DNA from: Bifidobacteriaceae bacterium
GTDB taxonomy: Bacteria > Actinomycetota > Actinomycetes > Actinomycetales > WQXJ01
DNA length: 22,958 nucleotides
Assembly: GCA_031278675.1 (NCBI GenBank)
Contig: JAITJY010000391.1
Coordinates: 1 to 22,958 of the forward strand
Direction: 5' to 3'
The position numbers and the translations under genes are program-made. This document shows, piece by piece, positions 6,903 to 14,551 of this stretch. The number at the start of each line of letters is the position of its first letter. Within the stretch, counting starts at the first letter, position 1. Under the pieces are notes generated by a model that made no database searches, was not told where the DNA came from, and saw nothing but the letters and a program-made list of their open reading frames with translations.

Positions 6903-8978
6903 ATGGTGGCGACCGTTTGGCTGGGCCAACCCCACCACGACGGATCGGCTCTCTACGTTGACGGGCGGAATCACCACTTGGGTGACCGGGTGGCCGTGCG
7001 GCTGATGATCCCTGCCGCCTGGGGCGAGAGCGCGGTCAAGCTGTGGGTGATGCGGGACGGCGAGCCGCTCCGCTTGCCGGCCCGCATCACCGCCCAGCCC
7101 GGTCCCGGACCGGTGACCAGCCAAGAGGCGTCCGCCAGGTGGTATGAGGCGATCCTCCCGGTCGACAATCCTGAGGTTCGCTACCGTTGGCTGATCGCCC
7201 GCCCGGGCGGCTACCACTGGGTGACGGCGCGCGGCGTGTTCGACAGGGATGTCCCGGCGGCCGGAGATTTCCTGCTCACCACCCATGGGCCGCCTCCCGC
7301 CTGGTCCGATCACGCCGTCGGCTACCAGATTTTCCCGGACCGGTTTGCCCGCTCCGGGCGCCTCACGGCCAGACCGCCTACCTGGGCGCGGGCCGCCGAA
7401 TGGGATGCCACCCCGGCGCCCGGCGGGGAGGCCGCCGGCCGCGAGTACTTCGGCGGCGACCTGTACGGGATTGCCCAGCACGCCGATTATCTCGCTGACC
7501 TGGGGATCTCTTTGGTCTATTTGACGCCGTTTTTCCCGGCTGGCTCAACGCACCGCTATGACGCGTCAACCTTCGACTGGGTTGACCCGCTGCTCGGCGG
7601 CGACCAGGCCCTGATAGAACTCTCGGATGCGTTGCACCGGCGTGGCATCCGCCTGATCGGCGACCTGACGGTCAACCACACCGGTTCTGGCCATGAGTGG
7701 TTCCGGCGGGCCTTGGCGGCCCGCAGCGGCAAAGTCCCCCCGAACGAGGAGCAGGGGTTCTATTACTGGCCAGAGAACAGCCCGTTAGATCTGGGTCTCT
7801 GGCAACAAGCATTGGATGCGCAGGCGTCCGGTTCCGACCACCCGGCCAGCCCCGACCCAACCGGTTCCGACCACCCGGCCAGTTCCGACCCAACCGGCCC
7901 CGACCCCACCGCCGGGGCCCAACCCGCCCTCATCCGGCCGGCCCCGGACTACCTGGCATGGCTCGGCATACCGACCCTCCCGAAGCTGAACTGGAATGCC
8001 GCCGCCCTCATCCAGCGCATGATCACCGGGCCAGATTCGGTGGTTGGCCGCTACCTGCGGCCACCGTTCAACCTGGACGGCTGGCGAATCGACGTGGCCC
8101 ACATGACGGGCCGCTTCGCGGACGATGACCTGTACCACCAGGTCGCCCGGACCATCCGGGCCACCATGGACGCGGTCAAACCGGACAGTTTGCTGATCGG
8201 GGAGCATTTCTTTGACGTCTCGCGGGATCTGCCCGGGGACGGCTGGCACGCGGTCATGAATTACGCGGCGTTCCTCAAGCCGGTCTGGTCCTTCTTGGCC
8301 AGCGCCACGGCGGACCCGGCAATCGGGTTCTTAGATGTGCCCCTGCCGGTGCCCCGCCGCGACGGCGGCCGGGTGGTGGCCACCATGCGGGAGTTCGCGG
8401 CGACGGCGGCGTGGCCGGCCACCAGCCACGCCTGGAACATGCTGGACTCGCATGATTCGGCGCGGATCGCCACGATCGCGGAGGACCCGCAGCTAGTCGA
8501 ACTGGGTGCGGCGTGGCTGGCGACCTACCCCGGCATCCCGGCGATCTTCGCGGGCGCGGAGGGTGGGGCGCGGGGCGCCACGGGCGAGGCTTCGCGCACC
8601 ACCATGCCGTGGGACCAGATCGCGGCGGGCGGCGGCTCGCGCTGGTCGGGCCGGCTGGCCGCCGCTTACCGCGCGCTGATCGCCTTGCGCCGGCGCCACA
8701 CCCCGCTGCGAACGGGCGGTTTGCGTTGGGCTTTTACCAGCGACGATGCCGTCGGCTACCTCCGCGAGACCCCCTCCGCGACCATCCTGGTGGCGTTAGC
8801 GCGCGCCCCTTGGGCAGGCGTGGTCATGCCGGGGATCGGCGCGGCGGGATCATCCTTGTATCACCCCCACCTGGCCGCTGCACTGTCGCTCGAAGTTACC
8901 CCCGAGGGCTGGCGGATCGCCGGCGACGGGCCAGGGATCGGGATTTGGCGGATCCAGGCCCAGGAATCCGGTGAATAA
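6903..8978 (+). CDS. GH13 alpha-glycosidase (maltodextrin glucosidase / neopullulanase-like), cytoplasmic
   Basis: A 691-residue glycoside hydrolase family 13 enzyme that should cleave alpha-glucosidic bonds in imported maltodextrins. An N-terminal beta-sandwich region (about residues 1-125) precedes the TIM barrel, which opens at GYQIFPDRFA. Conserved regions are visible: GDLTVNHTG (region I), GWRIDVAH with nucleophile Asp397 (II), GEHFF with acid/base Glu434 (III) and LDSHDS with transition-state Asp518 (IV). There is no signal peptide, so it acts in the cytoplasm. It lies ten bases after malG with only a weak ribosome binding site, so expression probably depends on malG translation. Oddity: within the barrel (about residues 308-340) there is a proline/aspartate-rich tandem repeat insertion. 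The exact specificity (maltodextrin, pullulan, cyclodextrin) cannot be read from the sequence. Confidence 0.9.
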   Translation: MVATVWLGQPHHDGSALYVDGRNHHLGDRVAVRLMIPAAWGESAVKLWVMRDGEPLRLPARITAQPGPGPVTSQEASARWYEAILPVDNPEVRYRWLIARPGGYHWVTARGVFDRDVPAAGDFLLTTHGPPPAWSDHAVGYQIFPDRFARSGRLTARPPTWARAAEWDATPAPGGEAAGREYFGGDLYGIAQHADYLADLGISLVYLTPFFPAGSTHRYDASTFDWVDPLLGGDQALIELSDALHRRGIRLIGDLTVNHTGSGHEWFRRALAARSGKVPPNEEQGFYYWPENSPLDLGLWQQALDAQASGSDHPASPDPTGSDHPASSDPTGPDPTAGAQPALIRPAPDYLAWLGIPTLPKLNWNAAALIQRMITGPDSVVGRYLRPPFNLDGWRIDVAHMTGRFADDDLYHQVARTIRATMDAVKPDSLLIGEHFFDVSRDLPGDGWHAVMNYAAFLKPVWSFLASATADPAIGFLDVPLPVPRRDGGRVVATMREFAATAAWPATSHAWNMLDSHDSARIATIAEDPQLVELGAAWLATYPGIPAIFAGAEGGARGATGEASRTTMPWDQIAAGGGSRWSGRLAAAYRALIALRRRHTPLRTGGLRWAFTSDDAVGYLRETPSATILVALARAPWAGVVMPGIGAAGSSLYHPHLAAALSLEVTPEGWRIAGDGPGIGIWRIQAQESGE
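7828..7908 (+). repeat. 33-bp tandem repeat inside the GH13 gene
   Basis: Unit 1 (7828-7860) and unit 2 (7861-7893) are 33 bp each and differ at two adjacent bases; a partial third unit follows (7894-7908). The repeat encodes 11-residue units of the form GSDHPAS-DPT, giving a Pro/Asp/Ser-rich flexible loop. The length is a multiple of three, so the frame is kept. Confidence 0.93.
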
Positions 8979-9089
8979 ACCGAATCCTCGGGCCAAACCT
9001 CCGCTTGCCTTCCGCGTTTGAGCTGGTCAGCGTACCGCTGCCCGGCGCGGGCGCGGTCGGAGCGTGGTTATTCACCACGCGCCTGGACG

Positions 9090-9144
9090 GCCCCGCAAAA
9101 GCCCCAGGCGCGGCGGCCCGAAGCTTTTGCGGGGCGTTTTCGTC
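9090..9144 (+). terminator. Rho-independent terminator of the mal operon
   Basis: A perfect 13-bp stem (9090-9102, GCCCCGCAAAAGC; 9123-9135, GCTTTTGCGGGGC) with a 20-nt loop is followed on the + strand by GTTTTCGTC. It lies 111 bases after the glycosidase stop and 12 bases from the end of the convergent aldA, so it may also block transcription from that side, although no T-tract faces that way. A smaller stem (GCGTGGT 9062-9068, ACCACGC 9074-9080) sits just before it. The remainder of 8979-9089 shows nothing else. Confidence 0.82.
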
Positions 9145-9146
9145 AA

Positions 9147-10580
9147 TTAGTACCGGATATAAACGGCTTGCGACTGGAGATATTCGTAGAGGCCGTGTTT
9201 GCCGTCCGCGCCACCAATCCCGGACTTGCGCCAACCGGCGTGGAAGCCCTGGATGCCTTCGAAATGTTCGCGGTTGACATAGGTCTCACCGAAATTCAGG
9301 TCCTTGACGGCCTGCATTGTGGTCGAGACGTTCCGGGTGAACACCGATGACGTGAGACCGTATTCGCAGTCGTTGGCGGCAGCGATTACTGCGTCGTAGT
9401 CATCCCATTCCAGGACGGGCAGGACCGGCCCAAAGACTTCTTTTTGGACAACTTCGGAGTCCTGGGCGGCGCCGGCCAGGATGGTGGGCTCATAGAAGTA
9501 GCCTGTGCCGAGGTCAGCGGGCTGACCACCGGTTACAACTTCGGCTCCGGCCACCACGGCGCGCTCCACCATGCCGCTGATCTTGGCGAGTTGGGCGGAG
9601 TCGACCTGTGAGCTATACGCCACGCCGGCCTCGGCCGGGTCTCCCAACTTGGCGGCTTCGAAGGCGGCCTTCAATTTGTCCATGAACTCGGGGTAGATGT
9701 CCTTGTGGACATAAGCCCGCTCCGCGCAGTTGCAAACCTGCCCTGAGAAGATCAGCCTGGAATCAGTCACGCCTTTGACCGCCAAGTCGATATCTGCGTC
9801 CGGGAAGACAATCGCCGGTGCTTTGCCACCCAGTTCCAGGGACGTCTTCATGATCTTGTCGGCGGAATCCTTGATGATTTCGACGCCCGCCTCGACTGAG
9901 CCGGTCAGTGACGCGATGTCTGATAGCGGATGGCGGACCAGTGCGCTGCCCAAGGTCCCGCCGCTGCCGGTGACAAAGTTCAAGACGCCGGGCGGCAAGC
10001 CGATGCTTTGGATTAGTTCGGCGAACCTGAGTGTGGTCAGCGGCGTGGTGGATGAGGGCTTGATTACCGTGGCGCATCCCACCAGCAATGATGGCGCCAC
10101 CTTGCGGGCCATCACGAAGAATGGGAAGTTCCACGGGCAGATTCCCACGGCTACACCGATCGGTTTTTGGAACAGCAAGATGTTTTCCTGCGGATCATCA
10201 GAATTGATGATCTCGCCTTCGTAGATCCGCGCCCAGCCGGCGTAGTAGTCGAAGTAGGTCGCGGTCACGTCGATCTCGACCTGCGCCAGCGGCGCAATCT
10301 TGGCTTGTTCACTCATCAGCAGTTCAGCTAGTTCGACGCGGTGCTCGCGGATTACCGCAGCGCACTTCGCCAGATATGACGCCCGGTCAACCGGTGACCG
10401 CTTGGCCCAGGCCGGCTGCGCCGCCTTGGCGGCACTCAGCGCTTGGTCGGCCGCTGCTGCGCCCAACTTGGGTGCCAAACCAATGATCCTCCCGGTATAG
10501 GGGTTTTCAACTTCGATGTACTCGTCGCCTCCAATGGCTTGGCCGCCAATGTAGTTCGAGTATTGCGGGACAGCGTTCAT
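9147..10580 (-). CDS. aldA: Lactaldehyde/glycolaldehyde dehydrogenase, AldA-like
   Basis: A 477-residue NAD-dependent aldehyde dehydrogenase, about the length of E. coli AldA (479) and closely resembling it along the whole chain as I remember that sequence: YDYY/EGEII region, GICPWNFPFF, the Rossmann segment SLTGSVEAG, the general-base motif LELGGKAPAIV, and GQVCNCAER with catalytic Cys283. AldA oxidises L-lactaldehyde to L-lactate (fucose/rhamnose breakdown) and also glycolaldehyde. The ATG is preceded by AAGGAG at good spacing. The gene is divergent from lutABC, which consumes L-lactate, so the neighbourhood supports the lactaldehyde assignment. A less specific aldehyde dehydrogenase remains possible. 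Confidence 0.87.
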   Translation of the reverse strand: MNAVPQYSNYIGGQAIGGDEYIEVENPYTGRIIGLAPKLGAAAADQALSAAKAAQPAWAKRSPVDRASYLAKCAAVIREHRVELAELLMSEQAKIAPLAQVEIDVTATYFDYYAGWARIYEGEIINSDDPQENILLFQKPIGVAVGICPWNFPFFVMARKVAPSLLVGCATVIKPSSTTPLTTLRFAELIQSIGLPPGVLNFVTGSGGTLGSALVRHPLSDIASLTGSVEAGVEIIKDSADKIMKTSLELGGKAPAIVFPDADIDLAVKGVTDSRLIFSGQVCNCAERAYVHKDIYPEFMDKLKAAFEAAKLGDPAEAGVAYSSQVDSAQLAKISGMVERAVVAGAEVVTGGQPADLGTGYFYEPTILAGAAQDSEVVQKEVFGPVLPVLEWDDYDAVIAAANDCEYGLTSSVFTRNVSTTMQAVKDLNFGETYVNREHFEGIQGFHAGWRKSGIGGADGKHGLYEYLQSQAVYIRY

Positions 10581-10781
10581 TTCACTCCTTCGTGGTTGAA
10601 CAGTTCCGGGATCCCCGGTGTTGAGCCACGCTACCAGCGCCCTTGGCGCCGCGGCTAGTGGTTAGCGACCTTTGGTTGTTCTGCGTGGTGCGCCACGCGT
10701 TAGGCTAGGTCTGGCGGGACGCAACGTGGCGTCGCTAGGGCGTTGTGCCGGATCGGGCGGGATCAAGTGGCGGAGGTAGCT
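10581..10781. promoter_or_regulatory. Divergent promoter/operator region between aldA and lutABC
   Basis: The 201-bp gap serves both directions. On the + strand a plausible promoter is TTGTTC (10676-10681) and TAGGCT (10701-10706) with a 19-bp spacer. The spacer holds an almost perfect palindrome, GCGTGGTGCGCCACGC (10683-10698), well placed for a repressor. A second, imperfect inverted repeat (CGCTACCAGC near 10630-10639 against GCTAGTGGTTAGCG near 10654-10667) lies on the aldA side. No regulator gene is adjacent, so the binding protein is unknown. The lutA ribosome binding site CGGAGG is at 10771-10776. Confidence 0.4.
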
Positions 10782-11543
10782 ATGGGAGTTCCGGGCCGCG
10801 GAATGCGGGTGGGGCTGTTTGCGACATGTATTAATGACTTGATGTTTCCTCAAACGGCGCGGGCGGCCCTCGAATTGTTGACGCGGCTCGGCTGTGAGGT
10901 GGTGTTCCCGCGAGCGCAGACCTGTTGCGGTCAGATGATGACCAACACGGGTTATTTCAAGGAGGCGCTGGGGGCGGTACGTTGCTACGTACGGGCGTTC
11001 GACAAGTGCGATGCGGTCGTGGCGGCATCGGGCTCCTGTGTCGCGTCGGTCCGCCACCAACACGGGATGCTGGCGCGCGGCTCCGGCTCGCCGCAACTGA
11101 TTGCGCAGGCGGATGCCGCCGCCGCCAAGACCTACGACATCACCGAGTTCCTGGTAGACGTGTTGGGGGTGGTGGATGTGGGGGCATTCTTCCCGCACCG
11201 GGTGACCTACCACCCGTCCTGCCATTCGGCCCGGTTGGCCCGGATCGGCGAACGCCCGTACCAGTTGTTGCGCGCCGTCGCGGGCTTGGAATTAGTGGAC
11301 TTGCCCGATGCCGCCCAATGTTGCGGTTTCGGTGGCACGTTCAGCGTGAAGAACCCGGACGTATCGGTGGCACTAGCCGCTGATAAGGCCGCCAACGTGA
11401 TAGCGACTGGTGCGGAGTACCTGGTGGCGCCGGACAATGCGTGTTTGATGAACATCGGCGGGGTGCTGAGCCGCGACCGGGCGGGCGTGCGGCCGATCCA
11501 TCTTGTGGAAATCTTGGCGCAGACCGAGGAGGCCCACCGATGA
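10782..11543 (+). CDS. lutA: L-lactate oxidation complex subunit LutA (cysteine-rich CCG protein)
   Basis: A 253-residue protein with two CCG (cysteine-rich) domains, the family that binds Fe-S clusters in heterodisulfide reductase-like and lactate oxidation complexes. The first half has FATCINDLMFP (Cys16) and TCCGQ (Cys48-Cys49); the second has YHPSCHSARL and QCCGFGGTFSVKNPDVSVAL (Cys180-Cys181), a signature of LutA/YkgE. LutABC converts L-lactate to pyruvate in the cytoplasm. I start at ATG 10782 because CGGAGG lies six bases upstream; an upstream TTG in frame (10743) has no such signal. The gene overlaps lutB by four bases (ATGA). Confidence 0.92.
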   Translation: MGVPGRGMRVGLFATCINDLMFPQTARAALELLTRLGCEVVFPRAQTCCGQMMTNTGYFKEALGAVRCYVRAFDKCDAVVAASGSCVASVRHQHGMLARGSGSPQLIAQADAAAAKTYDITEFLVDVLGVVDVGAFFPHRVTYHPSCHSARLARIGERPYQLLRAVAGLELVDLPDAAQCCGFGGTFSVKNPDVSVALAADKAANVIATGAEYLVAPDNACLMNIGGVLSRDRAGVRPIHLVEILAQTEEAHR

Positions 11544-12973
11544 CCGGCACGCCGCTCCCGTTCCCCGTAGCTGCCCGCAGGGAGTTGGCTAACCCGCAGT
11601 TGCGGGCCAATCTGCGGCGGGCCACCAGCACCATTTTGGGTAAGCGGGCACTGCGTCAGGCCGAAGTACCCAACTGGGAGGAATTGCGGGACGCCGGCGC
11701 AGCCATCAAGGATAGGACACTGCGTCACTTGGACTATTACCTGGTGATGGCTGAGGCGGCCCTCATCCGCGCGGGCGCCCAGGTCCACTGGGCCCGGGAT
11801 GCAGCCGAAGCGAACGGGGTGGTCACTGGGCTGGTCAAGGCCGCCGGCGCCACGGAAGTGGTCAAGGTCAAGTCAATGCTGACACAAGAGATCGGCTTGA
11901 ATGAGGCGCTGCGCGCCGCCGGGATTGCGCCCTATGAAACCGATCTGGCGGAACTGATTGTCCAGCTAGGGCATGACACGCCCAGCCACATCCTGGTGCC
12001 CGCGATCCACCGCAACCGGGCTGAGGTGCGCGAGATTTTCTTGACCGAGATGGGCCGCAACGGCGTCCCGGCCCCGCCGGGGCTGACCAATGATCCCGGG
12101 GAGTTGGCCGGCGCTGCCCGCGTCCATCTGCGTGAGAAGTTCCTCAGCGCCAAGGTGGGCATCTCGGGCGGGAACTTCCTGGTCGCGGAGACTGGCACTC
12201 TGGTGGTGGTCGAATCGGAAGGCAACGGCCGGATGTGCCTGACTCTGCCAGAAACGCTGATCAGCGTGGTAGGGATCGAAAAGCTGGTGCCCACGTTCAC
12301 GGACCTTGAGGTGTTCTTGCAACTGTTGCCGCGGTCTTCGACCGGTGAGCGGATGAACCCGTACACCTCCATGTGGACCGGCGTGACACCGGGGGATGGG
12401 CCCACCAACGTTCATGTTGTGCTGGTTGACAATGGGCGCCTGCGCGCCCTGGCGGAGACGGCAGCCCGCCCCATGCTGCGCTGTATCCGCTGTTCGGCGT
12501 GCATGAACGTCTGCCCGGTCTACCAGAAGGTGGGTGGCCACGCCTACGGCTCGGTCTATCCGGGGCCGATTGGGATTGTCTTGACGCCTCAACTCCGGGG
12601 CATTGACTCAGCCCTGGATCGCTCTTTGCCGTTCGCTTCGACCCTGTGTGCGGCTTGCGCCGATGTCTGTCCGGTCAGAATCCCTCTGCCGGATCTGATT
12701 GTCCGCCAGCGCCACAAGGTGGCCCTCGCCAAGGGCGCGGAGCCCCGCCCGCATCTGGAGACGGTCGCGATGGCCGGCGCGGGTTGGGCGTTTGGTCGCG
12801 GTTGGCGGCTCGGCGCGGTCGGCAAGGCGTTGTCCCTGGTGGGCCGCCTGCTCGGCGCCCGTCAGGCGATTGGCCCGCTGCCGTGGCCCGCGTCGCGTTG
12901 GACCAGAGCCCGCGATTTGCCGGTCCCGCCCCAACAAACGTTCCGCATGTGGTTTAGGAGGAACCGGCCATGA
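11540..12973 (+). CDS. lutB: L-lactate oxidation complex iron-sulfur subunit LutB
   Basis: A 477-residue iron-sulfur protein. An N-terminal LUD-type domain (about residues 60-290; LKDRTLRHLDYYL-like start, then VVKVKSMLTQEIGLNEAL and ISGGNFLVAETGTLVVVESEGN) is followed by two [4Fe-4S] motifs: CIRCSACMNVCPVYQ from Cys315 and CAACADVCPVRIPL from Cys370. A C-terminal LutB domain ends in PAPPQQTF-like sequence (here VPPQQTFRMWF). This order is standard for LutB/YkgF. The chosen ATG overlaps the lutA stop and follows GAGGAGG (11526-11532). A longer in-frame extension upstream would only overlap lutA and is rejected. The stop overlaps lutC by four bases. Confidence 0.94.
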   Translation: MTGTPLPFPVAARRELANPQLRANLRRATSTILGKRALRQAEVPNWEELRDAGAAIKDRTLRHLDYYLVMAEAALIRAGAQVHWARDAAEANGVVTGLVKAAGATEVVKVKSMLTQEIGLNEALRAAGIAPYETDLAELIVQLGHDTPSHILVPAIHRNRAEVREIFLTEMGRNGVPAPPGLTNDPGELAGAARVHLREKFLSAKVGISGGNFLVAETGTLVVVESEGNGRMCLTLPETLISVVGIEKLVPTFTDLEVFLQLLPRSSTGERMNPYTSMWTGVTPGDGPTNVHVVLVDNGRLRALAETAARPMLRCIRCSACMNVCPVYQKVGGHAYGSVYPGPIGIVLTPQLRGIDSALDRSLPFASTLCAACADVCPVRIPLPDLIVRQRHKVALAKGAEPRPHLETVAMAGAGWAFGRGWRLGAVGKALSLVGRLLGARQAIGPLPWPASRWTRARDLPVPPQQTFRMWFRRNRP

Positions 12974-13638
12974 AGACGGCTCGCGATGCGATCCTGACCG
13001 CCATCCAGGCCGCCTTGATTGATGTGCCGCACCGCCCGCCCGAGGTAGACACGCCCGTGACGTGGGCCTATGCCGGTTCGGGCAATGGTCAGGGCGCGGC
13101 GCACGATGCCGTCGTGGGGCTTTTCGCCGAACGTTGCGCTGATTACGGGGCCGTGGTTACGCGCGTGGGCGGGGCGGATGTGCCCGGGGAGGCGGCGCGC
13201 CTGGTGTTGGACCACGGGGTGCGGCGGGTGGCGTGCCCGGCGGGGCTGGACGCCCCGGTGACCAGGGCGCTCCAGGCGGCGGGGCTCGAATTGGTGGCGG
13301 ACACGCCGCCGCTCAGCGCCGAACAACTGGACGGGGTGGATGGCGTGGTGACGGCGTGCCGCGTGGGCGTGGCGGAAACCGGGACGCTGGTGTTGGATCA
13401 TGCCCCTGACCAGGGCAGACGCGCCCTGAGCCTGGTCCCTGACCTGCACCTGTGCCTGATCCGGGCGGACCAGATTGTCTTAGGTGTGCCTGAGGCGGTG
13501 GCGCGGCTGCGCCCATCGGTCCTGGCGGGGCGCCCTTTGACCTGGGTGTCGGGACCGTCTGCCACCGTTGATATTGAACTGACCCGCGTCGAAGGTGTCC
13601 ATGGGCCGCGCATGCTGTTGGTGGTGGTCGCCGAGTAG
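12970..13638 (+). CDS. lutC: L-lactate oxidation complex subunit LutC (LUD domain)
   Basis: A 222-residue LUD-domain protein, third subunit of the LutABC lactate oxidation complex. Visible LUD features are VVTACRVGVAETGTLVLDHAPDQGRRALSLVPD (split here: ETGTLVLD, then RRALSLVPD), HLCLIRADQIV, and the end PLTWVSGPSATVDIELTRVEGVHGPR, which is the usual LutC C-terminus. The ATG overlaps the lutB stop, with AGGAGG at 12955-12960. Its last 18 codons and stop are copied almost perfectly 171 bp downstream, outside the gene; the gene itself appears complete. Confidence 0.91.
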   Translation: MKTARDAILTAIQAALIDVPHRPPEVDTPVTWAYAGSGNGQGAAHDAVVGLFAERCADYGAVVTRVGGADVPGEAARLVLDHGVRRVACPAGLDAPVTRALQAAGLELVADTPPLSAEQLDGVDGVVTACRVGVAETGTLVLDHAPDQGRRALSLVPDLHLCLIRADQIVLGVPEAVARLRPSVLAGRPLTWVSGPSATVDIELTRVEGVHGPRMLLVVVAE

Positions 13639-13826
13639 TTGCGCCGGGGTTGAACACGAGTGGGCGCGCGCGCCCAATCGGCGGGCTTCGCGCACACCTG
13701 CGCCCGGCACCTGGCCGCGCCCCGGCCAGGCCGTTAACTCCGGGGCGGCCAGACCCGCGTCGAAGGTGTCCATGGACGGCGCATGCTGGTGGTGGTGGTG
13801 GCCGAGTAGTTGCGCGCTTGTTGAAC
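13581..13826 (+). repeat. Duplicated 3' end of lutC (two ~75-bp copies, 171-bp period)
   Basis: Copy 1 (13581-13655) is the true end of lutC plus 17 bases; copy 2 (13752-13826) lies between lutC and the TetR gene. The 57-bp coding part differs at only four positions, with no indels, and still reads as 18 codons and a TAG (TRVEGVHGRRMLVVVVAE against TRVEGVHGPRMLLVVVAE). The similarity continues past the stop through TTGCGC and TTGAAC. Copy 2 therefore supplies the upstream part of the TetR gene's promoter and the left edge of its operator. Confidence 0.93.
13662..13730. repeat. Two GC-rich palindromes in the lutC-tetR gap, possible lut terminator
   Basis: GGGCGCGCGCGCCC (13662-13675) is a perfect 14-bp self-complementary run of alternating G/C. 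CCTGGCC (13710-13716) and GGCCAGG (13724-13730) form a second stem with a 7-nt loop. Neither is followed by a T-tract. One of them may end lut transcription, but that is inference. Confidence 0.4.
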
Positions 13827-13856
13827 GCTGGTTTAGGATACTAAACGTGCGTTCAA
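13810..13856 (+). promoter_or_regulatory. Promoter and TetR-type operator overlapping the start of the regulator gene
   Basis: An inverted repeat spans 13821-13856: two 16-bp arms (TTGAACG-ctg-GTTTAG and CTAAAC-gtg-CGTTCAA) around GATA, matching at 14 of 16 positions. A candidate promoter is TTGCGC (13810-13815), an 18-bp spacer and TAGGAT (13834-13839). The GTG start (13847) lies about one transcription-start distance after the -10, so the message may be leaderless. The operator covers the -10 and the start codon, which suggests strong autorepression by the TetR protein. Confidence 0.72.
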
Positions 13857-14551
13857 CAACGGATGCCGGCGCGGACTTGACGGCCAAAGCCCGGATTCGC
13901 GACGCCGCTATCGAACTGTTCGCCCGGGAGGGATTCGGTGTCCCAGTGCGGCGTCTGGCTGAGGCAGCCGGAGTCTCCCCCGGACTGGTGATCCATCATT
14001 TCGGGTCGAAGGAAGGCCTCAAACAAGACTGTGACCGGCAGGTCAGCCAGGTGATGCTGGAACTGAGATCGGCTACGGCGGCAGCGCCGCCCACTGCAGC
14101 CGAAGCCAACCTGATCTACCAGTTGGCAAACGTCGAGTCCTACAGCTACCTGCTCGGCTATCTACTCCATTCCCTCCGCGCCGGCGGCGCCGCCGCGCGC
14201 GCATTCATCGCCACCATGGTCGAAGCCACCGCCGAACTCCTCGCCCGGGGCGTCGCCGCCGGAACCATCCGGCCCTCCCGTGACCCGGCCGCCCAGGCCC
14301 GGTTCTTGGCCTACAGCGCGATCGGCTCGCTGCTGGTCTGGCATGGGGCTACGCCACCCACGCCTGTGAGCGGTGCGTTGCCGGCGTCATCGTCCTACGT
14401 CGCGGACTTCGGTCTTCCCAGCTTGGAGCTATATACGGAGGGTATCCTCACCACTTCGGCGTTGCTGGACGCCTACCTCGCCCACACCCCCACAAAGGAA
14501 ACGAATGATGACCGAGACACCGCAAGCCATCGCCATCACCGGCCTGAGTAA
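13847..14551 (+). CDS. TetR-family transcriptional regulator of the adjacent exporter
   Basis: A 234-residue TetR/AcrR-type repressor. The N-terminal DNA-binding domain is clear (ARIRDAAIELFAREGFGVPV, then RRLAEAAGVSPGLVIHHFGS), with the helix-turn-helix at about residues 32-51. The helical C-terminal part (60-220) would bind an unknown drug or metabolite. I choose GTG 13847, inside the operator. TTG 13877 is an in-frame alternative, but a longer upstream extension would run through the duplicated lutC tail and is not credible. The last 47 bases overlap the ABC ATPase gene, so the regulator and transporter are one transcription unit. The likely role is local control of the drug exporter. The C-terminal 15 residues (NDDRDTASHRHHRPE) are read from the overlap and are probably not conserved. 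Confidence 0.9.
   Translation: MRSTTDAGADLTAKARIRDAAIELFAREGFGVPVRRLAEAAGVSPGLVIHHFGSKEGLKQDCDRQVSQVMLELRSATAAAPPTAAEANLIYQLANVESYSYLLGYLLHSLRAGGAAARAFIATMVEATAELLARGVAAGTIRPSRDPAAQARFLAYSAIGSLLVWHGATPPTPVSGALPASSSYVADFGLPSLELYTEGILTTSALLDAYLAHTPTKETNDDRDTASHRHHRPE

Noticed and set aside
13595..13846. N-terminal extension of the TetR protein
   Set aside because: It would translate the duplicated lutC tail out of frame and the operator; the TetR domain fits a start at 13847 or 13877.
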